Of a DNA stretch of 64,000 bases, positions 18,857-29,691 are shown one piece after another. Under the pieces are notes generated by a model. It made no database searches. It worked only from the letters and a program-made list of their open reading frames with translations, and was not told where the DNA came from. The stretch is taken from assembly GCA_030696345.1 (NCBI GenBank), contig JAUYSK010000022.1, positions 1-64,000 of the forward strand, read 5' to 3'. The DNA comes from Azonexus sp. (GTDB lineage: Bacteria; Pseudomonadota; Gammaproteobacteria; Burkholderiales; Rhodocyclaceae). How positions within the stretch are numbered: the first letter of the stretch is position 1; each line of letters starts with the position of its first letter. The position numbers were made by a program, and so were the translations under genes.

Positions 18857-21386
18857 GTTTGACTTCCAGGGGAAGGTGAATGGTAAAGGTCGATCCTACG
18901 CCGACTTCGGAGTCAAGAGTAACCCGGCCCCCCATATTCTCCAGCAACTGCCTGACGACGGCCAGCCCCAGGCCGGTGCCGCCATGCTCGCGGGTCAGGA
19001 AGTTTTCCAGTTGTTTGAATTTCTCGAAAATGATTTCCTGGCTCTCCGGCGGAATGCCCGGGCCGGTGTCACGTATCGCCAGAAGCACTTCGCTTTCGCT
19101 ACGACTGGCCAGCAGCGTTACACCACCGCGGTCAGTGAATTTGATTGCGTTGCTGAACAGGTTGTTGAGAACCTGACGTAGCCGGGTGCGGTCGGTAAGC
19201 AGCGTCGGAGGCAGGTCGTCGGCCATTTCCAGATTCAGGAACAAGCCCTTGGTCTCGGCGGCAGCACGGTGCGTCGCGGTACACTCCTCGAGAAGTGCCG
19301 GCAGCGGGATTTCCGCCCAGTTGAAGACCATTTCGCCGGATTCGATCTTGGCGAGATCGAGAATTTCGCTGACCAGGTTGAGCAGGTGCTCACCGCTCTG
19401 GTGGATAACCTTGGCGTACTCCTGCTGGTCCGGCTCGATCAGTTCGGATTTGAGCAGATCGGCAAAGCCGAGAATGCCGTTGAGCGGCGTGCGCAGTTCG
19501 TGCGAAACGGTCGCCAGGAAAGCCGATTTCTGCCGGCTGGCCTCTTCTGCCTTTTCCTTGGCTTCTTCGAGACGCCGGAAGGATTCTTCAACCGAATCGG
19601 CCATGCCGTTGAAGGAGCGTCCAAGTTCGCCCATTTCGTCGCTTGAGCCGGCTTCCAGTCGATGTTTCAGGTTGCCCTTCTGGAAGGCGCGAATGCCATC
19701 GATCATGCCGGTGATGCGACTGGTCAGAAGGTTGGCGATCCAGACGGCGATGCCAATGACGAGAAGGACCATCAGCAGTGTCGAACCCCAGAGGCCAATC
19801 GAGGTCGAGGTCAGGCTTTGCTGGATATCGTCAAGCAACTCGCTGCGCTGTGCTTTGAAGCTGCTGTCCTTTTCGGCAACCATCGCATTGATCTTGCCTG
19901 CCGTGTCGGTCGCCGCCTTGTGGAATTCGTCGACATTGGCGCCGATCGTGACAAAACCGAAGCCCTGCGGAGTTTTTCCGTACTGGCCGGTGTAATAGGG
20001 AATGGCGGCGGCAGTGGTCAGCTTCCAGAGGCCCGAGAAGAAGATGACGAACGAGCCCGAGCCGCCATGCTCGGTGAGGGCATTCCAGCCGTCGCACTGT
20101 GGCGAGAAATTCAGATAGCGACAGTCGAGCGCGACCGTGCCGGCTTTGGCCAGCGGTTTGGCAGGTTTGCGCTTGAGGTTCTGATCGCGGAAGGCCGGTA
20201 TGCCGGCAAGAAATTCGTGCGATGGCATGCCGCTGGCCTGCCACTCGGCGTAGAGCTCTTCATCCAGCCACGGTGTGGCCGGCAGGCCGGTTTGTGGATC
20301 GTAACCGACGATGAAATAGTCGCGCGGGTGAGAAATCGAGCGGCTCTTGTAATCCCAAAGGAAGGCGTAATTGCCCTTGATTGCATCGGCAATCGGCGTG
20401 TAGCGCTCCTCGGTCGGCATCAGGCGGTCGGAGAACTGGCGGATGTGATCGTGGTCCAGCGCCAGCGTGACGTAACCGCTGATCTGGCCATTCCTGACAA
20501 CGGGCATGGCCCAGCGAACGATGCCACGGAAGCGCTTGCCAAGCGGGTTTTCCGTGCCGGCGTAGGCCGACTCTTCCGGCTTGAAGGGTTTGTCGAGCTT
20601 CTCCAGTGCCGCTGGCAGATAAGGGCCGATCGCCTGGGTTGGCACGTAGGCACCGATCACGTCGGAAACGTAGATTTCGCCGGGTTTCAGCTTTTTCAGG
20701 TCGGAGAAATAGGTTTCTGCCCTGACGAAGGTGTTGCTGCGGTCAACGACGTTTTTCAGGCCTTTTTCGGTCAGATTGCCGGCGGTGACCTTGACCTTCT
20801 CCTGGCCATCGAGCCCGACAAAGGTCATCTCGACAAACAGTGGGCGTTGCTTGGGCTCGCCGAAATATTCGGGGGGCCGGGCATGGAAGTTCTTGGCGTT
20901 GTCCGCCAGGATTGGGCGAGTAACCTTGGCTTCATTGATCGGAGCCTTTTCTGGAACCCAGGACTTTCCATCCTCGGCCAGTTTCCAGTTGCCATGCTGA
21001 AAAAGGGTCCGTGTGTGACCGGCAAGAAAACGCTGGAAAGCAGCCTCGGATGGGTCGATGGAAGCGGCAAGGCGGATATCGCGATCGCGGTCGTAGAGGA
21101 AGTCGGCAATTTCCTTGGCGGTATCCGTGGTCATGGCCTCAATGGCTTCGCGCGAGCGCAAGTCGAGGGCGCGGATGGAGTCTTCGGTGACCGTGCTGCC
21201 CACGGTCTTGATGCTGCTCAGCATGGCGTCAGCCATGCCCCCGGCTTTGGTCGAAACTTCCTCGCCCAGCTGGCTGGTGGCGTGCCAGGCAAACCAGGCC
21301 AGCAATACCAGCGGCACAACCTTGATCAGCACGAAGATAGCTATTAGCTTGCCGCGTATGCCGCCGAGAAAGGCAGGGAATTTCAT
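18849..21386 (-). CDS. Membrane sensor histidine kinase with large extracytoplasmic domain and HAMP
   Basis: 845 residues. TM helix 1 at about 13-34, then a periplasmic region of about 500 residues (Cache-like, including PRDYFIVGYDPQTG), TM helix 2 (about 535-557, LLMVLLVIGIAVWI), HAMP linker, HisKA with H-box ATVSHELRTPLNGILG, and HATPase with N (NLFSNAIKFTD), G1 (DTGPGIPP) and G2 (GGTGLGLAVV) boxes. All catalytic boxes are intact. The stimulus is not deducible. It is coupled to a single-domain receiver immediately downstream. Confidence 0.88.
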   Translation of the reverse strand: MKFPAFLGGIRGKLIAIFVLIKVVPLVLLAWFAWHATSQLGEEVSTKAGGMADAMLSSIKTVGSTVTEDSIRALDLRSREAIEAMTTDTAKEIADFLYDRDRDIRLAASIDPSEAAFQRFLAGHTRTLFQHGNWKLAEDGKSWVPEKAPINEAKVTRPILADNAKNFHARPPEYFGEPKQRPLFVEMTFVGLDGQEKVKVTAGNLTEKGLKNVVDRSNTFVRAETYFSDLKKLKPGEIYVSDVIGAYVPTQAIGPYLPAALEKLDKPFKPEESAYAGTENPLGKRFRGIVRWAMPVVRNGQISGYVTLALDHDHIRQFSDRLMPTEERYTPIADAIKGNYAFLWDYKSRSISHPRDYFIVGYDPQTGLPATPWLDEELYAEWQASGMPSHEFLAGIPAFRDQNLKRKPAKPLAKAGTVALDCRYLNFSPQCDGWNALTEHGGSGSFVIFFSGLWKLTTAAAIPYYTGQYGKTPQGFGFVTIGANVDEFHKAATDTAGKINAMVAEKDSSFKAQRSELLDDIQQSLTSTSIGLWGSTLLMVLLVIGIAVWIANLLTSRITGMIDGIRAFQKGNLKHRLEAGSSDEMGELGRSFNGMADSVEESFRRLEEAKEKAEEASRQKSAFLATVSHELRTPLNGILGFADLLKSELIEPDQQEYAKVIHQSGEHLLNLVSEILDLAKIESGEMVFNWAEIPLPALLEECTATHRAAAETKGLFLNLEMADDLPPTLLTDRTRLRQVLNNLFSNAIKFTDRGGVTLLASRSESEVLLAIRDTGPGIPPESQEIIFEKFKQLENFLTREHGGTGLGLAVVRQLLENMGGRVTLDSEVGVGSTFTIHLPLEVKHG

Positions 21387-21431
21387 GTTATGTCTCCTCC
21401 AACTGCTGCGGGTCTGGCTGCCCTGCTACGC

Positions 21432-21860
21432 TCAGTGTTTTGCGGCGCTCTTTGCGGCGTCCTTGGCTGGGCTCTTGGCCGCAGCAGCTTCGGTTTCTTT
21501 TGCTTCGGGCGGCGCCTCGGCCGGCGTTTCTGCTGCGGCGCTGGCCTTTTTCCTTTTGGTGCCAGGCGATTCAGTCGGCGGCAGTTGCGGCGCGATTGTT
21601 TCGATCTGGTTCTGGCGCATGTATTCGTCCATTTCCCGCCAACCGGCATAAACGCCTGACTTGGGAAGCCAACTGTAAATCGCGTAACAGTCCTCGATGG
21701 CGCGTCCGGAATGACGACAGGCACTGCCGACGGCCTTGGCTTCCGCTTCGACTTTGGCTTCCTTTTTGCCCGGATCTTCGAGGCCAAGTTTCTGGTTGAC
21801 CTGGTCGCAGCCGGCAAGGGCCAGCACGGCAATGGAAATAAGGGAAAATCGCTTGATCAT
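21432..21860 (-). CDS. Small putative lipoprotein with Ala/Lys/Glu-rich tail
   Basis: 142 residues from ATG 21860: MIKRFSLISIAVLALAGCDQ contains a lipobox (LALAGC), so a diacylated cysteine at about position 18 is expected. The central part (about 45-90, SACRHSGRAIEDCYAIYSWL) has two cysteines. The last 50 residues are low-complexity, rich in A, E, K and P. No named family recognised. It lies 45 bp upstream of the histidine kinase gene on the same strand, so it might be cotranscribed and supply a periplasmic function to it; this is inference. Confidence 0.7.
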   Translation of the reverse strand: MIKRFSLISIAVLALAGCDQVNQKLGLEDPGKKEAKVEAEAKAVGSACRHSGRAIEDCYAIYSWLPKSGVYAGWREMDEYMRQNQIETIAPQLPPTESPGTKRKKASAAAETPAEAPPEAKETEAAAAKSPAKDAAKSAAKH

Positions 21861-21955
21861 GACGTGAATTCTCGCACATTCATGAAACATATGGCGAACG
21901 CACGGCATCGTCGGCGACGTTATAATCTGCAGCTTTCTGAATTGCTGGAGTGTCT

Positions 21956-23275
21956 ATGTCGAGTCAATCTCGTTTTCTGATTGCCGCTGTCGGTCTGGCG
22001 CTGGCTTTTTCTGCGCAGGCGGCCAAGCCAGCCAAGCCAGCCAAACCCTCCAAGGCGGCAGCCAAACCCGTTCCCGCCACCGTTGTGTCGGCTGATTTTG
22101 AGCTTGCACACAATCTTGGTCCGGCCAGCGAGGAGCGTCTTCAGGCGGTGATTGACCGGTTCAACAAGGAAAGCAGCGGCAATCTCAAACTGGCTCGCCT
22201 GGGAAAGGGTGACAAGCCGGCCGGCCTGAATCTGATTCGCCGCCACGACCTTGACGAGATTCTGACCCAGGGAAAAAGTCTGGTTCCACTCCATGAAATG
22301 ATGGCCAAGGCGGGGCAACCGCTGAATGTCGGCGAACTGTCGAATGATCTGAAAGCGGGCGTTGTCGATGCCAAGGGGCGTCTGGTTGCGCTGCCTATTC
22401 TCTATTCGACGCCGGTGCTGTTCTATAACAAGAATGCCTTCCGCAAGGCCAAGCTGAATCCCGATGAGCCGCCGAAGACCTGGTTCGAAATGCAGGGCGT
22501 GCTCGACAAGTTGCAGGATGCCGGCTATTCCTGCCCCTACACGACCTCCTGGCCGGCCTGGGTGCATGTTGATAACGTCAGCGCCTTGTCCGGTGTGCCA
22601 GCGACAACTGACAAGGGGCTGCTGACTTTCAACGGCATGCCGCAAGTCAAGCACATCGCGATGATGACGACCTGGACCAAGGCCGGTTACTTCCGTCTGT
22701 TCGGTCGAAGCAACGAAGCCAGCGCCAAGTTCCATGAAGGCGAGTGCGCAATGATCACCACCGATTCGCGTGAGCACACCGATTTCCGCGATGCCAAGGG
22801 CGTCGAGTTGGGCGTTGCACCGATGCCGTATCACGACGACGTTTATGGCGGCCGCCAGTCGACGCTGGCTGATGGCGCCTCCCTCTGGGTCGGTGCCGGG
22901 CGCTCGGCGGCGGAATACAAGCAGGCGGCGAAGTTTGTTTCCTTCCTGCTCTCGCCGGAAATGCAGGTCGAGATGGTTCGCGTCTATGGCGCTTTGCCGC
23001 TGACGGCGGCAGCCCGCGCCGCTGTGCGCAGCAAGTTGTTCAAGGACGATGGCGACCGGACGCTCGATGTTGCCTATGCCTCGCTCAATGGCAAGGGTGA
23101 CAAGCCGGCGCTTCGTGCCTCCAATATCGACCCGGTAAGCATCATCATCAACGAGGAACTGGAAGCCGTCTGGGCCGACAAGAAGCCTGCCAAAGCGGCG
23201 CTCGATACTGCCGTCAGCCGTGGTAATGCCGTACTCAACGCCAAGCCGTTGCTCAAGAAGGCACAGCCCTTCTAA
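21956..23275 (+). CDS. ugpB: ABC-transporter substrate-binding protein, glycerol-3-phosphate (UgpB) type
   Basis: 439 residues. Signal peptide (FLIAAVGLALAFSAQA) and then an unusual KPAKPAKPSKAAAKP linker before the mature extracellular-binding fold (LPILYSTPVLFYNKNAFRKA, NGMPQVKHIAMMTTW, ADGASLWVGAGRS, FLLSPEMQVEMVRVYGALPLT), which resembles UgpB. Start ATG 21956 is preceded by CTGGAG. The membrane and ATPase subunits (ugpA, ugpE, ugpC) are not next to it; the next gene is a glycerophosphodiester phosphodiesterase, supporting the substrate call. Confidence 0.8.
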   Translation: MSSQSRFLIAAVGLALAFSAQAAKPAKPAKPSKAAAKPVPATVVSADFELAHNLGPASEERLQAVIDRFNKESSGNLKLARLGKGDKPAGLNLIRRHDLDEILTQGKSLVPLHEMMAKAGQPLNVGELSNDLKAGVVDAKGRLVALPILYSTPVLFYNKNAFRKAKLNPDEPPKTWFEMQGVLDKLQDAGYSCPYTTSWPAWVHVDNVSALSGVPATTDKGLLTFNGMPQVKHIAMMTTWTKAGYFRLFGRSNEASAKFHEGECAMITTDSREHTDFRDAKGVELGVAPMPYHDDVYGGRQSTLADGASLWVGAGRSAAEYKQAAKFVSFLLSPEMQVEMVRVYGALPLTAAARAAVRSKLFKDDGDRTLDVAYASLNGKGDKPALRASNIDPVSIIINEELEAVWADKKPAKAALDTAVSRGNAVLNAKPLLKKAQPF

Positions 23276-24010
23276 ATGCAGAAGCCGCTGCCGCGCTGGA
23301 TTGCCCATCGCGGCGGCGGATCGCTCGCCCCGGAAAATACCCTGGCCGGCATTCGCCTTGCGGCGCAGCTGGGCTTCAAGGCGGTCGAGTTCGATGTCAT
23401 GCTGAGTGGGGACGGCACGCCGATCCTGATTCACGACGAAACGCTGGAGCGGACGACCAACGGTCGCGGTCCGGTCGCAGAAACTTCCGACAATATTCTT
23501 TTTTCGCTCGATGCCGGCCGTGGCGAGCGCATTCCCCGTTTTGCCGAAGCGGCAGCCTTGTGTCGCGAACTTGGTCTGTTGGCCAATGTCGAGATCAAGC
23601 CGGCGACCGGTTATGAAAAGCCAACGGCCGAAGTGGTCGCCCGAATGACGGCCGAGTTCTGGCGTGGGGCGTCAGTCCAGCCGCTGCTTTCTTCCTTTTC
23701 GCTGGAAGCCCTGGAGATCGCTCGCGATCTGGCACCGGAAATCGAGCGTGGCGTGTTGTTTGAGTTGGCTCCGACTGACTGGCTGGCCGAGATGCGTCGT
23801 CTCCAGGCAGTTTCCCTGCATTGCGATGCCGCCTTGCTGGGGAATGATGTTTTGGCCGAAGCGAATGCCCGGGGTATTCCGGTGTTGTGTTACACGGTCA
23901 ACGTGCCAGAAAAGGCAAAAATGCTTTTCGAACGTGGCGTCAGTGCTTTATTTACCGATCGCCTTGACCTGTTCTCTCCGAAACAACTGCTTACAAAGGC
24001 TTGCATTTAG
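23276..24010 (+). CDS. ugpQ: Glycerophosphodiester phosphodiesterase
   Basis: 244 residues, GDPD family: N-terminal WIAHRGGGSLAPENTLAG (catalytic HRG), metal-binding FDVMLSGDGTPILIHDETLERTT, and ANVEIKP. No signal peptide, so cytoplasmic like UgpQ. It hydrolyses glycerophosphodiesters to glycerol-3-phosphate plus alcohol. The ATG directly follows the ugpB stop with no intergenic bases. Confidence 0.92.
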   Translation: MQKPLPRWIAHRGGGSLAPENTLAGIRLAAQLGFKAVEFDVMLSGDGTPILIHDETLERTTNGRGPVAETSDNILFSLDAGRGERIPRFAEAAALCRELGLLANVEIKPATGYEKPTAEVVARMTAEFWRGASVQPLLSSFSLEALEIARDLAPEIERGVLFELAPTDWLAEMRRLQAVSLHCDAALLGNDVLAEANARGIPVLCYTVNVPEKAKMLFERGVSALFTDRLDLFSPKQLLTKACI

Positions 24011-24081
24011 GCGGCTGATTTTTAACGCGTTTTCTCATTAAATGGCGCTTAGGGAATCCACCCGCCATTCAGGAGGTAAAC

Positions 24082-24435
24082 ATGAAAAACTTCAAAGCCG
24101 TCGTCGCCATTGCGCTCTCCTTGCCGGTCCTGGCTTTTGCCCAGGCCAACACGCCACGCGTTGATCAGCGCCAGGCCAATCAGGAACAGCGTATCGACCA
24201 GGGCGTCGCCTCGGGGAGGCTGACCCAGCGCGAAGCCAATCGCCTTGAGCACGGCCAGCAGCGTGTGGACAATATGGAAAACCGGGCCAAATCCGATGGT
24301 GTCGTTACTCGTCACGAAAGATCACGCCTGCATCAGGTGCAGGATACGCAAAGCCGCCATATCTACAATCAGAAGCATGATCGCCAGCACGATTACAACC
24401 ACAACGGCCGTACGGATCGCATGCGTCGTCTTTAA
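24082..24435 (+). CDS. Small secreted basic/histidine-rich protein of unknown function
   Basis: 117 residues: signal peptide (KAVVAIALSLPVLAFA, cleavage near AQA) and a hydrophilic mature part with two related segments built on QRIDQGVASGRLTQREANRL and RAKSDGVVTRHERSRLH, then a C-terminus rich in H, N, R and Q. A good ribosome site (AGGAGG) lies 5 bp before ATG. Each segment resembles a helix-loop-helix pair as in small periplasmic stress proteins, but I cannot name a family. Own terminator downstream. Confidence 0.75.
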   Translation: MKNFKAVVAIALSLPVLAFAQANTPRVDQRQANQEQRIDQGVASGRLTQREANRLEHGQQRVDNMENRAKSDGVVTRHERSRLHQVQDTQSRHIYNQKHDRQHDYNHNGRTDRMRRL

Positions 24436-24458
24436 TCCGCCGAATGCCGCGCGACAAG

Positions 24459-24485
24459 ACCCGCCTTCCGGCGGGTTTTTCTTTT
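24459..24485 (+). terminator. Rho-independent terminator
   Basis: 7-bp stem ACCCGCC/GGCGGGT, TTCC loop and a TTTTTCTTTT tail, 24 bp after the small secreted protein and before alaS. Confidence 0.85.
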
Positions 24486-24530
24486 AAAATCGATGGTTTC
24501 GAATTCACCGCCATTTAGGGCCGACAGCTT

Positions 24531-27142
<2,612 letters not shown>

Positions 27143-27146
<4 letters not shown>

Positions 27147-27448
27147 GGCTCGTCTGCATCTTGATGCTGGCTCTGGCGGCGGGGCAAGGCTTCGCCGCTG
27201 AGCTGGATCGCACCCCGATTGAGGCTGCTACGGTGGACGGGCAAAAAGTACGACTTTTCCCCAATGGCCGCTGGGAGTATGTCGATGCTGCCAAGGCTGG
27301 TGAAGCCCAGCAAGTGGCAGCCCAATATCCGGAAAACAAGACTCGCCCGATTGAAGCACAGGGTGGACTATTTGGCGGTGTCGGCCGCGTCATCATGCCG
27401 GGTGACAAGGATTACAACCGCGGTTCGCTGAACCCGAAGATGCGCTGA
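27143..27448 (+). CDS. Small exported protein of unknown function
   Basis: 101 residues, signal peptide [20 protein letters not shown], then a short domain with [18 protein letters not shown], a pattern seen in small proteobacterial exported proteins with a beta-hairpin, and a glycine-rich end. No cysteines in the mature part. The start overlaps the alaS stop by 4 bp. Function unknown. Confidence 0.7.
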
Positions 27449-27452
27449 TATC

Positions 27453-27953
27453 TTGGCGGACATTCGCTTCTGTCCGCAATGTGGCGCTCCGTTGGCGATG
27501 CGTCACGAGGGCGGGCTGGAGCGACTGGCCTGCATCGCCGGTACTTGTTCCTTCGTCCTTTGGGACAACCCGGTGCCGGTCGTTGCCGCGTTGGTCGAAT
27601 GGGCTGGCAAGGTCGTGCTGGCGCGGAACGTCGCCTGGCCGGAAAAACAGTTCGGTTTGATAACCGGCTATCTGGAGCGCAACGAGGCGCCGGAGGCGGC
27701 GGTGGCTCGTGAAGTCATGGAAGAACTGGGGCTGGCGGCGCACGCCATTTCCCTGATCGGTCTCTACCCGTTTGAGTCAAAAAACCAGCTACTAATTGCC
27801 TACCATGTGGTCGCCCAAGGGCGCATCGTGCTCAATGAAGAGCTGGTCGAGTTCCGGCTGATCGAGCCGGAGCGCCTGAAGGCATGGGATTTTGGCACCG
27901 GCCTTGCCGTTAGTGACTGGCTGAACGCCCGCTCAGGGCAACAGGCGCCCTGA
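27453..27953 (+). CDS. Nudix hydrolase with N-terminal zinc ribbon (NudC-like)
   Basis: 166 residues. N-terminal zinc ribbon (CPQCG and CIAGTC) and Nudix box GX5EX7REUXEEXGU, intact at about 74-96 (GYLERNE ... REVMEELGL). The array resembles the C-terminal half of NADH pyrophosphatase. The start appears to be TTG 27453 (no in-frame ATG before the zinc ribbon), and the ribosome site is weak. Substrate unknown; a nucleoside-diphosphate derivative is expected. Its 3' end overlaps the convergent membrane-protein gene by 21 bp. Confidence 0.8.
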   Translation: MADIRFCPQCGAPLAMRHEGGLERLACIAGTCSFVLWDNPVPVVAALVEWAGKVVLARNVAWPEKQFGLITGYLERNEAPEAAVAREVMEELGLAAHAISLIGLYPFESKNQLLIAYHVVAQGRIVLNEELVEFRLIEPERLKAWDFGTGLAVSDWLNARSGQQAP

Positions 27954-28274
27954 CGAGGGTGGTGCTTCGGCATCGCGCACGACTTCACCTTCGATGACAT
28001 TGCCTTCGGAAAAACCGCTGGCCATGCCCGCTTCGCGCATCTGCTTGCGGACAGCTCGCGTTTTCCACCACAGCCAGCCGGCAAACATCACCCCGCCCAC
28101 GGCAACAATAGCCAGCGCGGCCAGCGAGAACATGAAGGCCAGCACGAAAAGCCCGGCACTCAACACGAAAGCCAAGAGTTTTCCCAGAAATCCCTGCGGC
28201 GCAGGGCTGGCGAAACGGTGGAATTTTTGCTGGTTCATGGTTGATTCGCTGAAAGAATGGGCGGTGGCGGTCAT
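27933..28274 (-). CDS. Small inner-membrane protein
   Basis: 113 residues from ATG 28274, chosen because AAGGAG is 5 bp upstream; ATG 28238 lacks one. One long or two adjacent hydrophobic segments (about 30-68, FVLSAGLFVLAFMFSLAALAI) then WWKTRAVRKQMREAG and an acidic tail (VIEGEVVRDAE). No recognised family. Convergent overlap with the Nudix gene. Confidence 0.6.
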   Translation of the reverse strand: MTATAHSFSESTMNQQKFHRFASPAPQGFLGKLLAFVLSAGLFVLAFMFSLAALAIVAVGGVMFAGWLWWKTRAVRKQMREAGMASGFSEGNVIEGEVVRDAEAPPSSGRLLP

Positions 28275-28429
28275 GGTGCTCCTTGCTAAGCCAGTCGGCG
28301 GATAGCGCCGGGTTATAAAGGCTGGGAGTCCGAATCTTGCCGGGGTTTGGGGCGGATGTCTGTGCGGCGAATATCGCGCTTTTGTGACTGCCTGTAAGTG
28401 TGCTGAAGGTGTGAGATTTTTGGGGGGGC

Positions 28430-29683
28430 TCAGCCAGCGGTTTCCTGGCCGATGCTGTTGGCCCACTGCAGCGCCTGGGTTTGCGCCCGGTTAATGGCCT
28501 TGAGGCTGATCGGTGCCGGCAATTCCTGCTGGCTTTTTGTCAGGGCTTCGAGATCGCCGGTTTCGCTGCTCTCGGCGACCTTGAGCAAGGCGCCAAGCGT
28601 TCCGGTGCCGAGGCAAAGTGCATCGCGGACCATGCTGGCCAGCCCGAGCGGCGCGACGATTTCCTCAATCGGCTGGCTGATCAGCGCCGGCATCAGCGAC
28701 ATGATGCCGACCATGAAGGCCTGGTCGGCCAGCGGGTTGTTGCCGGGACTGAGTTCCTCAGCCAGCAGTTCCATCAGGCGGCCGCGTGTAGCCGCCAGCA
28801 GCAACAAGGGATTGCTTGTGCCTTGTTGTTTGTTCGAGGCGAAGAGCAGAAGTTGCAGCCAGCGCTGAAGCTGGCGGCGGCCGAGGACGGTAATGGCGTG
28901 GCGCAGCGAGGTGATGGTTTCGGTGGTGCCGGAGCCGACCGAATTGGTCATGCGGAGCAAGTTGACCGTCAGGCCAGGCTCCGGCTTCAGCGCCACTTCA
29001 AGTTCGGCGGTATCGGCTTCGCCGAGCAGCAGGCCCATCAACTTCATCAGCGACAGTTGCGAGTGGTCCAGTTTCTTGCCGGCGATGATCGTCGGCTTGG
29101 CGAAGTAATAGCCCTGGAACAGCGAAAACCCGAGCTTCAGGCATTGTTCCATCTGTTCGCGGGAATCGACTTTCTCGGCGAGCAATTGCTTGCCCATCGG
29201 TTTCAGTTTCATCACCAGTTGCATCAACTGGACACGGGATAACGGCTGAATATCGACCTTGACGATTTCGACCAGCGCAAGCAGCTCGGCGAACTCGGGG
29301 GCGAGCTGGATGACGTCATCGAGAGCCAGCGTGAAGCCAGCGGCCTTCAGCGCCTTGCAGCGCTCGACGACGGCCGCAGTAGGCGGCACGGTTTCGAGAA
29401 TCTCCAGTACGACGGATTGGCGCGGCAGCAGTTCGAGCATGTCGCTGAACAGGAATTGCTCATCGACATTGATGAAGCCCCGGCAATTACCCAGCGCCGC
29501 CTCAACGCCGAGCTCGGCGAAAGCATTGACGATGACGGTGGCCGTTGCCTCGACGCCGTCGGTGACATCAGCGAAGTTGCGGCTGCCGTTGCGGAAGAGA
29601 AGTTCGTAGGCGAAAAGCTGCTGGTCGCGGTCCAGAATGGGCTGGCGGCCAAGAAATAGCTGATCTGCAGCGGTTTCGCTCAC
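28430..29683 (-). CDS. EAL-HDOD signalling protein (YuxH type)
   Basis: 417 residues: N-terminal EAL-like domain (about 8-205) and C-terminal HDOD domain (about 210-400). The EAL signature is degenerate (YELLFRN in place of EAL, EKVDS in place of EVET), and the expected metal and c-di-GMP ligands are largely lost, so it is probably not an active phosphodiesterase. YuxH-type proteins act by protein interaction in motility or c-di-GMP networks. 8 bp from the downstream phosphomannomutase gene on the same strand. Confidence 0.85.
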   Translation of the reverse strand: MSETAADQLFLGRQPILDRDQQLFAYELLFRNGSRNFADVTDGVEATATVIVNAFAELGVEAALGNCRGFINVDEQFLFSDMLELLPRQSVVLEILETVPPTAAVVERCKALKAAGFTLALDDVIQLAPEFAELLALVEIVKVDIQPLSRVQLMQLVMKLKPMGKQLLAEKVDSREQMEQCLKLGFSLFQGYYFAKPTIIAGKKLDHSQLSLMKLMGLLLGEADTAELEVALKPEPGLTVNLLRMTNSVGSGTTETITSLRHAITVLGRRQLQRWLQLLLFASNKQQGTSNPLLLLAATRGRLMELLAEELSPGNNPLADQAFMVGIMSLMPALISQPIEEIVAPLGLASMVRDALCLGTGTLGALLKVAESSETGDLEALTKSQQELPAPISLKAINRAQTQALQWANSIGQETAG

Positions 29684-29691
29684 GTTGTTCC

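Noticed and set aside
19662..21347. 561-codon open frame on the plus strand opposite the histidine kinase
   Set aside because: Antisense shadow of a high-GC gene with clear HisKA/HATPase motifs on the other strand.
21920..23434. 504-codon open frame opposite ugpB
   Set aside because: Antisense shadow; the ugpB frame has a signal peptide, ribosome site and family motifs.
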